Shown piece after piece: positions 33,000 to 45,000 of a stretch of DNA of 64,000 nucleotides. The translations under genes and the position numbers were made by a program. Origin of the DNA: Streptomyces sp. TLI_235 (GTDB lineage Bacteria; Actinomycetota; Actinomycetes; Streptomycetales; Streptomycetaceae); contig NSGV01000001.1 of assembly GCA_002300355.1 (NCBI GenBank), positions 496,001-560,000 on the forward strand. The letters run 5' to 3'. A model generated the notes under the pieces. The model made no database searches. It worked only from the letters and a program-made list of their open reading frames with translations, and was not told where the DNA came from. The first letter of the stretch is position 1. The number at the start of each line of letters is the position of its first letter.

Positions 33000-34022
33000 A
33001 TGGGTGGTGCCGGGCCCCGCGCGCCCGAACGCGACCGCGCCCCGTGGCCGCCGATCGACCTGCTCGGGCGGATCCGGCACGACCCCACGCACATGGCGGA
33101 GCGGGCGGCGCTGTTCGGCGTCGAACGGCTCGGCCGGGAGTCCGTCGAACGGCTCGCGAAGATGCGCAGGTCGGTGCCGCCGGAGCGGCTCAAGGACACC
33201 GTGGTCGAACGGGGCGTGCACACCGCGATCGCGGAGGGCGCCTTCGTCGGCGGGCCCTTCATGGGGCTGATCCCGGTGATGTTCTGTGCCGCGCTGCTCG
33301 CCCAGGGCCGGATGGTGCTGGAACTCGCCGAGCTGTCCGGACGGTCGGCCACCGATCCCGAGCGGGCCGTCGACATGTTGGTCCTGCAGGGCGCCTACCC
33401 CACCCGGGAGCAGGCCCGGCGGGCGCTCGCCGAGCTGCCGGAGCCGGACGATGCCGCGGAGGGCACGGCGGAGGGCACGGAGGCCGGCACGGCTGGTGGC
33501 ACGGCGGAGGGCTCTGCGGGCGGCGAACCGGCGCCGAAGCTGTCGCTGCGCGAGTGGCTGCGCGTGGTCGAGCGGATGGCCTACGTGCTCGGCGTGATCT
33601 CGCCGGGCGGCAGCAGCGCGGCGGCCGGGCGGCTGCGCTATCTGCGCTGGGCCGGGGTGGTGCTGCTGGTCGCGGTCGGCCTGATGCTCCCGTTCGTCTG
33701 GGTGCCGGTGCTGGGCGTGGCGTACCGCTCGGCGACGCTGCGGCTGGCGACCCGGGCGTCGATCCTGTTCGGGCTGGTCGAGGACGAGCGGGATCAGGCG
33801 GCACGGACCCGCGGGCGGGGCCGGGTGCGGCCGCTCGCGATGCTGGTCTTCCTGCGGACGATCGCGGTGCTGGTGGTGCCGTTCGCCGTCTCGGTGATCA
33901 TGGTCTTCACCGGGGCCCACATCGCCAACCAGCGCTGGCTGGCGGTCGCCGCCGGAGTGGTCGGGGTGTCGATCGGGTCCTGCCTGGTGTGGCGGTTCCG
34001 CCAGTGGCGGCGGGGGCACTGA
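33000..34022 (+). CDS. Membrane protein of unknown function (EcsC-like N-terminal half)
   Basis: The 340-residue protein has an N-terminal soluble part with helix MAERAALFGVERLGRESVER, then AFVGGPFMGLIPVMFCAALL as a first membrane segment. A Gly/Ala/Glu-rich linker of repeated 'GTAEGT' units lies at 155-180. Three further hydrophobic segments follow: around 222-245 (VVLLVAVGLMLPFVWVPVLG), 285-305 and 312-330. The first half vaguely resembles EcsC-family proteins. It may be an envelope protein. The stop is 3 bp from that of the convergent PadR gene. Confidence 0.6.
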   Translation: MGGAGPRAPERDRAPWPPIDLLGRIRHDPTHMAERAALFGVERLGRESVERLAKMRRSVPPERLKDTVVERGVHTAIAEGAFVGGPFMGLIPVMFCAALLAQGRMVLELAELSGRSATDPERAVDMLVLQGAYPTREQARRALAELPEPDDAAEGTAEGTEAGTAGGTAEGSAGGEPAPKLSLREWLRVVERMAYVLGVISPGGSSAAAGRLRYLRWAGVVLLVAVGLMLPFVWVPVLGVAYRSATLRLATRASILFGLVEDERDQAARTRGRGRVRPLAMLVFLRTIAVLVVPFAVSVIMVFTGAHIANQRWLAVAAGVVGVSIGSCLVWRFRQWRRGH

Positions 34023-34025
34023 CCC

Positions 34026-34553
34026 TCACTCGTAGGTGGCGAGGGCCGCCTCCAGCCACTCCACCCAGTACGTCTCCAGGCCGATGCCGGCCCGCAGCAC
34101 CAGGTGTTGCAGCCGGTTCTCGCCGCCGGCTCGCTCGGCAGGGAAGTCGCGCAGCTCGATCTCCCGGTACTCGTCCAACTGCCGCTGGTGCAGGTCGAGG
34201 TGGCGGCGCAGCTCGTCCTCCAGGGCGGCGCCGGCGCCGACCGCGGCGGCGGCCCGCAGGCGCAGCAGCAGCGGATCGCGGATGGGCCGCGGGTCCTGCG
34301 GCTGCCCGATCCACTCCGTGAGGGCGGCCCGGCCCTCGGGGAGCACCTCGTACTCCTTGCGCTGGCCGCGGCTGGGCGGCTGGGGGACGGCGCGGATCAG
34401 GCCGTCCTTCTCCAGCCGCCCGAGCTCGCGGTAGATCTGCTGGTGGGTGGCGGACCAGAAGTAGCGGATCGACTTGTCGAAGCGGCGCGTCAACTCCAGT
34501 CCCGAGGACGGCTTCTCCAGCAGGGCGGTGAGGATGGCGTGCGGCAGCGACAT
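34026..34553 (-). CDS. PadR-family transcriptional regulator
   Basis: The 175-residue protein has the PadR winged helix at its N-terminus: LPHAILTALLEKPSSGLELT, then YFWSATHQQIYRELGRLEKD and GLIRAV, with the wing RGQRKEYEVLPEG. The C-terminal Vir-type helical dimerisation domain is LEDELRRHLDLHQRQLDEYR and following. Length is typical. It lies 17 bp downstream of phosphoglucomutase on the same strand and may be cotranscribed, though a functional link is not evident. Confidence 0.9.
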   Translation of the reverse strand: MSLPHAILTALLEKPSSGLELTRRFDKSIRYFWSATHQQIYRELGRLEKDGLIRAVPQPPSRGQRKEYEVLPEGRAALTEWIGQPQDPRPIRDPLLLRLRAAAAVGAGAALEDELRRHLDLHQRQLDEYREIELRDFPAERAGGENRLQHLVLRAGIGLETYWVEWLEAALATYE

Positions 34554-34570
34554 GAGGTGATCCTAGATCG

Positions 34571-36217
<1,647 letters not shown>

Positions 36218-36660
36218 CGTCTCTCCTCCTGGTCACCGCCCTCGGTCCGGACCGGAGGGGCGGGGAGTGGGTGCCGCCTCCGTCGGCGGCCGCTGCGCGT
36301 TCGCCTTCAGACCTACCCCGGGCGCCGCGCCGCATTCGGCCGCCAACCCGGTCGGACGCGTCGCCTCAACCGAAAGCCCACTGGACGGACAGCCGCGAAG
36401 ACCCTTGGCGAGGCCCGCACCCGCCAGCTTCAGCTCCCAGGGTCCGCCAACCGTGCCCCGAGCCTGCGGCATGCCTTCACCCTGGTCTATCCACCGGACC
36501 GGAGGTCTGCGTGACGCCGCAGTGACCGGCCCGCCCGTCTCGCTGGGCGCTTCACCCACGAGAACGCTGGTTGATTCAGGTCTTTTCGAGCCATTCGGTC
36601 GGAGCCCTTGGGGTGGCACCCGAAACGGGAGCAGCGGTCGCGTCTCCTGCACCGTTCCCG
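36218..36660. other. Intergenic region before the AICE remnant
   Basis: The first part holds the promoter of pgm. No gene is seen. The boundary to the element-derived sequence lies close to 36660, where homology to the Rep protein begins. No tRNA gene, which would be the normal AICE target, is present. Confidence 0.4.
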
Positions 36661-37815
36661 ATCGACGCGCTCACGGGTGAGGTACTGCGCTCCTACAGCA
36701 CCGCCGACGAGCCCACGGGCAGCCTGCTGACGGCCTGCGGCAACCGCCGCGCCTCGCGCTGCCCGGCCTGCTCCCGCATCTACGCCGCCGACACCTTCCA
36801 ACTGATCCGGGCGGGTCTGACCGGCGGCAAGAGCGTGCCGGACACCGTCCGCACCCACCCCCGTGTGTTCGCCACGCTCACCGCGCTGTCCTTCGGCCCC
36901 GTCCACAACCGCCCCACCGACGCGGGCGGTGTCCTGCGGCCCTGCCGCTACGGCAAGCACCACGAACCCACGGACGCGCTGCTCGGCACTCCGCTGGACC
37001 CGAAGACCTACGACTACCCGGGCGCGGTGCTGTTCAACGCCCACGCCGGAGCCTTGTGGGCGCGCTTCACGATCTACCTGCGCCGCGAGATCGCCGCCCA
37101 GCTCGGCCTGACCCAGAAGGCGGCCCGCGCAGTGCTGCGTGTCTCCTTCGCCAAGGTCGCCGAGTACCAGAAGCGCGGCCTGGTCCACTTCCACGCCGTC
37201 ATCCGCCTCGACGGACCCGACGACAGCACTCAGCCCCGCCCCCGTCTGCCACCGTGACCATGCTCGCCGACGCCATCCGGGCCGCCGCCCGCGTCTCGGT
37301 CAGCGTCGTCTCGGACGCGGTCGGGGAACGCGAACTCGCCTGGGGTGAACAGCTCGACGTGCGCGAGATCACCGCTTTCGGCACCAACGCCGAGCTCACC
37401 GATCACGCGGTCGCCGCCTACGTGACCAAGTACGCCACCAAGTCCGCCGACACCTCCGGCGCTCTCGACCGCGCCCTGTTCTGCCGTCCCTGCCAGGGAC
37501 GCGGCATGACCCTGGCCGCACACGGAACCCCGCTCCAGTGCACCGCCTGCGGCGGCACCGGACAGGCCCGTCCGCTGCCCCGCCTCGCCGTCGAACGCCA
37601 CGCGCGGCAGATGATCCGCACCTGCCGGGAACTGGGCAAACGCCCGGAGTTCGAAGCGCTCAAGCTCTGGAAGTGGGCGCACATGCTCGGCTTCCGGGGC
37701 CACTTCTCCACCAAGTCCCGCTGCTACTCCGTCGCCCTCGGCCAATTGCGCGACGAACGGCGCGCCTGGCGCACCGAACAGGCGCGCGCCCACGCCGGCC
37801 TGCCCGACCCCACTC
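36661..37815 (+). pseudogene. AICE replication initiator (RepSA-like), truncated and frameshifted
   Basis: The coding sense begins mid-protein with DALTGEVLRSYSTADEPTGS, RRASRCPACSRIYAADTFQL and IRAGLTGGKSVPDTVRTHPR. It continues with FATLTALSFGPVHNRP, DYPGAVLFNAHAGALWARFT and VAEYQKRGLVHFHAVIRLDG, the last holding the conserved HFH rolling-circle-type histidines. Near 37240 the frame breaks at a run of C, and the rest follows in another frame: LADAIRAAARVSVSVVSDAV, VAAYVTKYATKSAD (catalytic-Tyr region), LKLWKWAHMLGFRGHFSTKS. It is the RepSA-type initiator of pSAM2-like elements. The N-terminal part is missing. Confidence 0.8.
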
Positions 37816-38582
37816 CATACTCAAGTCCGCCTTGGAGCACGCCGTCCGGGAGGAAGAGATCCCGCGCAACGTCGCCCGCAACGTCCGCACCGGCACACCC
37901 CGCCCCGCCGCTTCGAACCCCTCACCGCCGACGAAGCCCGCACCTTCCTCACCGCCACCCAGGGCCACCGCCTCCACGCCCTATTCGAACTCGCCCTCCG
38001 CAAGGGCGAACTCCTCGGCCTTCGCTGGGAAGACCTCGATCACGTCAATGGCATCGCCAGCATCCGCCGCACCCTCCAACGCACCCGCACCGGCGGCCTG
38101 ACCACCCTCCACACCAAGACAGTCAGCTCCGAACGCCGCATCACCCTCCCAGCCCCCTGCCTGCCCTCACTCCGCACCTACCGCAAGCAGCAGGCCCTAG
38201 ACAAGGAGAAGGCCGGCGCGAGCTGGGTGAACAGCGGCCACGTCTTCACCCGACCCGACGGCCACCCCATCGAACCCGCCACCCTCACCCGCCCCTTCAA
38301 CGCCCTCCTCCGCCGCGCCCGCCTCCGACAGATTCGCTTCCACGACCTGAGGCACTCGACCGCGACCCTCCTCCTGGAACAGGGCGTCGAACTCGTCGTC
38401 ATCAAGGAACTCCTCGGCCACGCCCACTTCGGCGTCACCCCCACCGTCTCGCACACGTCCGCCTCCGCCTCCAGCGCAACGCCATCGACCTCCTCGGCCG
38501 TACCCTCGGCCAGCCCTCCGAGACCGGCACCGCCTCCGACGACGGCGACGACCCACCGCTTTGTGCAGCACCCGTCCGCTGA
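37816..38582 (+). pseudogene. AICE tyrosine integrase, C-terminal part, inactivated
   Basis: Directly after the Rep remnant, without any xis or spacer, comes the integrase from about its middle: SILKSALEHAVREEEIPRNV, then after a frameshift near 37905 RRFEPLTADEARTFLTATQG, LHALFELALRKGELLGLRWE, and the active-site region FHDLRHSTATLLLEQGVELV, IKELLGHAHFGVT. The catalytic Arg (RKGE), His-x-x-Arg and second His are present. The block after GVT is frameshifted. In the other frame it reads AHVRLRLQRNAIDLLGRTLG, and one missing base falls where the codon of the catalytic Tyr (expected VYAHV) should be. An in-frame loss of about 4 residues before RKGE is also likely. Confidence 0.8.
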
Positions 38583-38617
38583 CGTTGCCGTCAACTACTG
38601 CCGTCAGACGCCAAGAA

Positions 38618-38647
38618 GCCCCGCCGGAAGTGCCACTCCGACGGGGC
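38618..38647 (+). terminator. Terminator after the integrase remnant
   Basis: The arms GCCCCGCCGGA and TCCGACGGGGC pair over 11 bp with one G-T-type mismatch and an 8-base loop. They lie 36 bp after the integrase stop, with a T-containing tail. Confidence 0.6.
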
Positions 38648-38685
38648 CTCTATCTCTTATCTCTCTCGAGACGAATAATCAGTTC

Positions 38686-39003
38686 TTAATCAGATGATCC
38701 GATCACCCATCGAAGGACTTCAGTCAAGGTATCTTCGAGCTCCGCCGGACTCGTGATATCGCGATGCTCGGCACGAACCTCACTCGTCTCGATTACAGCG
38801 AAGCTAACCTCAACCTCCCCGCTCTCCCAGAGAATAATCTCTCCAAATTTGTCTGGGCTTTCTAGAATCCACTGAATGGATCGCGGGTCTCGATCGGCTG
38901 GAGAATTATTGATCTCCATCGCTACGCCGCTTTGGCGCACCTGGTCAGTCCGCGCATCGATCCATTCCTGCGCACTCACCAGCAGAGAAACCCCTAGGGG
39001 CAT
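38686..39003 (-). CDS. TriTu-like immunity protein
   Basis: The 105-residue acidic protein has the features of the TriTu immunity family: a helix near VSAQEWIDARTDQVRQSGVA, the motif MEINNSPADRDPRSIQWILE, then FGEIILWESGEVEVSFAVIE and a C-terminal helix ELEDTLTEVLRWVIG. TriTu proteins bind and neutralise TreTu ADP-ribosyltransferase toxins. ATG 39003 overlaps the toxin gene by 10 bp. A strong ribosome site, GGAGGTGG, lies 8 bp upstream within the toxin's last codons. This stretch is clearly A/T-richer than the rest of the window, a sign of separate acquisition. The name rests on pattern recognition and should be checked by profile search. Confidence 0.7.
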   Translation of the reverse strand: MPLGVSLLVSAQEWIDARTDQVRQSGVAMEINNSPADRDPRSIQWILESPDKFGEIILWESGEVEVSFAVIETSEVRAEHRDITSPAELEDTLTEVLRWVIGSSD

Positions 39004-42000
39004 CCCGATCCACCTCCGAGTCGAATATTTTCCGCAGCCGGCATCTGCGGGGCCGGCAGGCCCTTCCTGGCCGCGAGTCGAGCATCAAGAGAAGCCGGCC
39101 CGGAGAGCTTGTAGTCACCTGGCCTTCCGCCCGGAGACAGAAGAGAGTGTGGCACATCAAACTCTACATAGACGGAGCCTGGTCGCGCGGAAATATACGC
39201 ATCGGGACTAGCCGGGTATACCACGAAGGTCCTATCTCCCGCCCCCGCCTGAACCATTCCCGTATCCAACATCTTCTGATATTCCTCGGTCGACATCCAG
39301 CGCCCAACGGTTACCAGGTCACTGCCACCGTCATTGTGAACCAGCACTGGCGTGTTCCCGGAGAGTACATAGTACGTGTGGAGGTCGGCGATGGTGAGGT
39401 TGAAGGTGAGCGCATGCTGGTGGTAGTTACGTACAGCTGTCACCAGAACAGTTTCACCGTCGGGTTGACGCAGTGTGTGGCCCACCTGGAGCTGGGAGAC
39501 GTCGGTCCATCGCTGGGTGGTGGCGTCCCAGAAGGGGTGGTGCCAGGTCGTGGTGAGGCTTGTCTGCGGCTGAGATTTTTCGGTGGCGGCGGTTTGGGTC
39601 TTCGTGGTGGTGAGGTCTGTGAAGTCTTGATCGTCCGGAGTGGTGATGGTCGCGACGACCTTTTCCGGCTTCGTCGCACCCGTTACGGGATTGGTTGCAC
39701 TTACCTCGTCGCCGACCTTGATGTCACTGATCGGTTTTGTGCTGCCGTCAGCCATGAGAACATGCGTGTCGGCGGTGAAGCTGTTGCGTCCGAAGCAGCC
39801 TGCGGCCAGGTCGTCGACTTCCCTGGCTGCCATCTTTCCGAAGAACGCTTCGGCGGCTCGTTCGACGAGGTAGAGGGAGCTTCCCCCAACGGCAAGGCTG
39901 CCGCCCGAGGCCACGTCGACCTCGCCCTGGGCTGCCGCGAACGCGGCGGAAACGCAGACCTCGGGTGCGAGGACGCAGAATGCGAGTGCAGTGAAGGCGG
40001 CGGCCACAACCTTCTGGCCGGGGCTGGTCGCATCGAGCATTCCGGCACGACCGGCCAGGCTGCACATAGCGTCGTAGTTAGGAGTGTGGACGCCGAGGCA
40101 GACGTTCCTGGTCCACAGGGCTACTTGTTCTTCGTAGGTTCCGCTCCAGCCACGAGCGGCGAGTTCCTTGGCAGTGAGGATGCGGATGCCTGCGACATAG
40201 TGGTCCTTGCCGTCATCTCCGCTCTTGTGGTGCGGGGGCGTGTTGTGGACGTGGACGGTGTTCTCGACGTTAGTGGTGGATCCGTCGCTGTTGTAGCAGG
40301 TTGTGGCGGCGCAGCCGGGGTGTCCGTCGTTCCAGGCGGAGCCGGGGTTGTTGGTGGTGCAGCCGTCGCAGAAGAGTCCGCTGGGGTCGCTGAGGTTGAC
40401 GGGGTCGTTGTTGCTGTAGGCGTAGCCGTTCCACTGTTGCGGGTTGTCCGGGGCGAGGATGGGGTCGGGGTTGAGGAAGCGGCCGGTGGTGGGTTGGTAT
40501 TCGCGGGCGCCGAGGTTGGTGAGGCCGGTGGCGTCGTCCTTGGTGCCGCCGACGAAGCCGTGGTCGCCGGCCCAGGTGGTGGGCTGGGTGCCGCGGGGGT
40601 TGCCGAAGGGGTCGCTGGGGCGGCGGGATTCGGCGAGGGTGGTGGCGTCGAGGGCGAGGCTGCCGGTGCCGTGGTGGTCGCTGATTTGGTAGGTCGAGGT
40701 GCCGCCCTGGCGGACGAGGGTGACGCCGGCGGGTATCTGGTAGTAGCGGACGCCGGTGGTGGTCTTCGCGGTGGTGTTGTAGACGAGTTCGTCTCCGCCA
40801 CCGAGGTTGATGGTCGTTTTGCCGGGGTCGCGGCGGATGAGCTGATTGCCGGTCGCGTCGTAGAGGTAGGTGGTCGACCCCGCACCGCCGGTCTTGGTGG
40901 TGGAGACGAGCTTCTCCTCGACGTCCCAGGTGAGGCTGGTCGTGCCTGAGGTATCGGTGACGGCGGTGGTGTTGCCTGCCGCGTCGTACTGCAGAGTGCT
41001 GCCCGTGGGACCGGTGATGCCGGTGGCTGTGGTGCCGAGGAGCGTGTGGGGGCCTCCGGTGCCACCGCCGGTCCCTGGGGCGGTGGTCTTGGTGTTGACG
41101 GTGCCGGGGGCCGGGAAGTCCTGGGTGAGCGTGGTGTCCTTGGTGGTGTCACCGGCGGGGTTGTGCTGGACGAGCTGCTTGCGGTTGCCGGTGAGGTCGT
41201 AGGTGTAGCTCTGCCAATACGCGGCGGGGCCGCCGACGGTGGTCTTGAGCGGGGCCTGGGCGCCACTGGTGGGTGAAGTGTTGGCGCAGGAGCCGCGGCC
41301 GCCGACGGTGGGCTGTACTGACTGGGTCAGGGCGCCTGTGTCGGACCAGGCGGTGGTAAGGCGGCCGAGGTAGTCGTAGGTGAAGCACTGCAGGTCGGTC
41401 GCGGAGGGGGTGTTGTCGGCGATGCCGCGGATGGCGGTGATCCGGCCGGCGGGGTCGTAGGTGTAGGTGGTCTGCTGGACGGCTCCGGTGCCGGCGGTCT
41501 GCTTGTCGACGAACTGTGTGAGCTGGCGCCCGGTGGGCTCGTCGAAGGTGTTGGTGACGACGATCTGAGTACCCCACGGGTTGAGCGTGGCGCGGATCGG
41601 CCGGCCGTGGGCGTCGTAGTCGTTGGAGAGGTCATAGGTGAAGGTGGGGCTGCCGTAGGACTGGAGGGTGCCGTTGGTGTCGTAGCCGTAGTTGACCAGT
41701 TCGGCGGCGATGTCGCCGACCGCCGAGCGGGAGTCCTTGGTCAGCAGCCCTGTGCCCGGGTCGTACACCGCCTGGTAGGTGTAGGTGAACGGCGTGGCTG
41801 AGCCGATCTCCGAGCCGGGGATGGTGGTGGTCGTCTTGGTCGGCTGGTACGCGGTGTTGTACGCCAGGACCGCGGTGGTGTACGCGGAGCCTGAGGCGCC
41901 GCCGACGTAGCGGGTGGAGCTGGCCGGCTGTCCCTTGACCACGGTGTCGTAGGTGAGGGCGGTCAGCTGCTTGGCCGTGTCGACGGCAGTGCCGGTGTAC

Positions 42001-45000
42001 GTGGCGGTCGGGCGGCCGAGCAGGTCGTAGGTACGGGTGAGGCTCTGGCCCCGGGCGTCGGTGGTGGTCGCGAGGCGGCCGTCCGCGTCGTACGTGCTGG
42101 TGCTGGTACCGGTGTCGGGGTCGGTGGCGGTGTTCTGGCGGCCGCGCTGGTCGTAGCCGTAGGTCCATGTGTTGCCTGCCGCATCCGTGCGGGTGGCGGC
42201 CTGACCAGCCGGTGTGTAGGTGTAGGTGGTGATATCGGCATCAGCACTGTTGCCGGTTGCAGTGGGGGTCTTGTACTGCCACAGCTGGGCGGTACGGCCG
42301 CGGGCGTCCCTCACGGTGGACGTCGGTGTGGCTCCCGACGGCGGGGAGACGTCGACGCGGTCGACACCCGGGTAGCCGGTCGTGGTAGTGGTCTGCACCG
42401 TTCCGTGAGCGAGGAACTGACTGGTGACCGGTCGGCCGAGGCCGTCGTAGACGGTGTAGGTCTGCGCGGGCACCTCTCCGGTGGTGGTCTGGTACAGCGC
42501 CGTAACGGGTGCGGTGTCGTTGTTGTACCAGGCGGCGTTGGTTCGCAGGATCCGGCCCTGCGAGTCGTAGGCCGCGTCGTTGATCATGCGGCCGGTGTAG
42601 GCGCTGGCGGCGGGGCTGGACTGGGTCTGGATGGTCCGTCCCAAGCCGTCCATGATCTGGATGGAGAGCGTGTGGTTGTCGGCCTGGGCTGTTGTACCGG
42701 CCAGGGTGGTGGTGATGATGGTCGGTGGGACGGCGGCGTTGTTCACGATGCCGGGCACGGAATAGGCGAATGCCTTGGAGGCACTCGCGGTGGTGGCCCG
42801 TCCGGGCAGCCAGACCGCGGTGAGACGCCCCAATGCGTCGTACTTTTGTGTGGTGACCCGGCCGTTGGTGTCGGCGACGGTCAGGGGCAGGGAGCGAGCC
42901 GTGTCCAGGGTGGTGGTGGCTGTGCGGCCTGTGTCGACATCAACAGCGCCGGCGGGCGCGGGGCTGGTGAGGGTCAGGGAGTTGGGCAGCTCGCCGGCGT
43001 TCGCGGCCCCGTAGGAAGTGGTCGTGGTGGCACCGTTGGTGTGCGCCTTGTCGGTCGCGTTGGGGTCGGTCGCGGTCAGCCCTCGGCCGTAGTCGTCGTA
43101 GGTGCTGGTGGCGGTGGTGGTATAGACGGGGTTGCCGCCGCTGTCCCAGGAGTCGAGTACCTGACTTGCGGTCACGTCACCGACGGCGCCGGCCTTGCCG
43201 TAGTCAAGCGAGTCGTACAGGGTCCGTGCGCCAGAGACGGTGTTGGTGGCACTGGCCGTGGCACTGCAGGCGTTGGCACCGCTGACGACGACGCTCTGGG
43301 CGGAAAGGCTGGAACGCTGTGGGTCGGGCCCGGTGGCGTATGCGTAGCGTGTGCACACGTCCGGCAGGCCGTCGGCCGCGTCAAGCGCGGTGAGCTGCCT
43401 ATTGTTGTGGGCGGCGTCGGTGGTCGTGGTCTTGGTGGTGGTGCCCCAGGTGCCGTCGGCCTTGCGGGCCTTGGAGACAGAAGTGACGGTGGTGGAGGAG
43501 TAGCGGGCGATGAGCGCGGGGAGGGTGCCCCGGCTGTGGGTGGCCGTGGTGGCCGGACCGCTGCTGGTGTTCACTGTGTAGGCGGTGATGCTGCCGTCGG
43601 CCTGGGTGTAGGTGTCGGACTCCAGCGTCTGGCCGGAGAGCCAGTCGGCGTCGGTGACCGGACCGCTGTTGGGGCCCGCGACGGTGGCGCTGCGTGTCCC
43701 GATGGCGGTCTTGTCACCGTCCATGCCCTGGTAGTAGGTGGTGCTGCTCTGGGCCTTTGGGCCGTCGTTCCCGCTGCCGCGGACGGTGGTGACGGAGGCG
43801 TAGCCGCGGAAGACGTCCCAGGTGCGGTTCTTGTCGTCGGTCAGCGGGGAATCGTTACGGTGCCAGGCCGCGTTGCCGTAGGTGTAGGCGGTCGCCATCG
43901 GCACCGCGCCCGGGGTGTTCGCGTTGACGGTCACAGTATTGACCGGGTAACGCAGGAACCAGTCGTCGATGGGGTCGCTGCCGGCGATCGAGCCGGGCGG
44001 ACTCCATTTGACGTTGTAGCAGGAACGGGTATCGCTGTCGGCCGAGGCCGGCATGACGTGGTTGACCCGCGAGCATCCGGCAGGCTTGTAGTCGACGCCG
44101 ATGGTGCCGCCGGTCTCGGTCGTGATCAGCTGGATACGGGGTCGGTTGTAGGCCGGCGGTGAGGGAACCAGGTTGGAGCCGTCCACGCGGTTGGGCAGCA
44201 GCATCGCGGTGAACGAGACCGCCGGCAGGACGACCTGCGTGCTGGAAGCCTGGATGTCCTTTCCAGTGTGCTGGACGGAGGCCAACCAGGGAACCTGGGT
44301 GCTCTCAGTGGTGTTCTGCACGTTGATGAACACGTGCTTCAGGGCGTAGGAGTCGACATCCTGGTAGGCGCCGTTGACCCGGACCTGGGTGGTGATGGCG
44401 CTCAGCCACTTGGTGGTCCAGAACGTCGGGCCGTAGTTGGTGCAGGTGCCTGTGGCGCCGCACTGCTCGTCGAGGGGGACGTCCGGCCAGTTCGTGGCAT
44501 TCGCAGTCGTGCGCTGGGAGGGGTCGCAGGCGGTGGTGGAGGTGACGCAGCGCTCGGCCGGCGTGAAGACGATCTGGGCGGCGGGCTTGTAGCCGCCTGC
44601 GGCGTTCAGCTGGTCGGACAGGAGCTGGCCGTAGCCGATGGCGGCGAGGACACCGGAGCGGGTGTAGGAGGTGTTGGTGCCGGTGCCGTTGTTCTGACCG
44701 CCGCCGCGCGCGTACGAGTTGCTTTCGGGAGTGTAGGTGTAGGTGGTGAGGTTGCCGTGGGTGTCGACGACGTAGTCGAGGTTCCAGCGCCAGGCGGTCT
44801 GGCACCAGGAGTCGTTGCCCTTGGCGGAATCGTGGCACGGGTCGCCCCTGTTGGGCGAATACACCGGCACCGTCCACGCGGCACCGCTGGCCGGACCGGT
44901 GCCGGTCGGGTTGCCTGTGGCGCTGGGTAGGTGGTTGAGGCCGAAGTAGTACACGGTGCCGCCGGTGTCGGTCACCTTGATGAAGGAACCGTTCCAGGTG

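Noticed and set aside
36661..38582. A functional integrative element
   Set aside because: Rep lacks its N-terminus, several frameshifts are present, the integrase lacks its Tyr and N-terminal half, and no att repeats or tRNA target were found.
39147..40949. A 600-residue plus-strand frame across the toxin 3' part
   Set aside because: It is Gly/Val-rich and antisense to HINT and RHS coding sequence; no ribosome site or domain.
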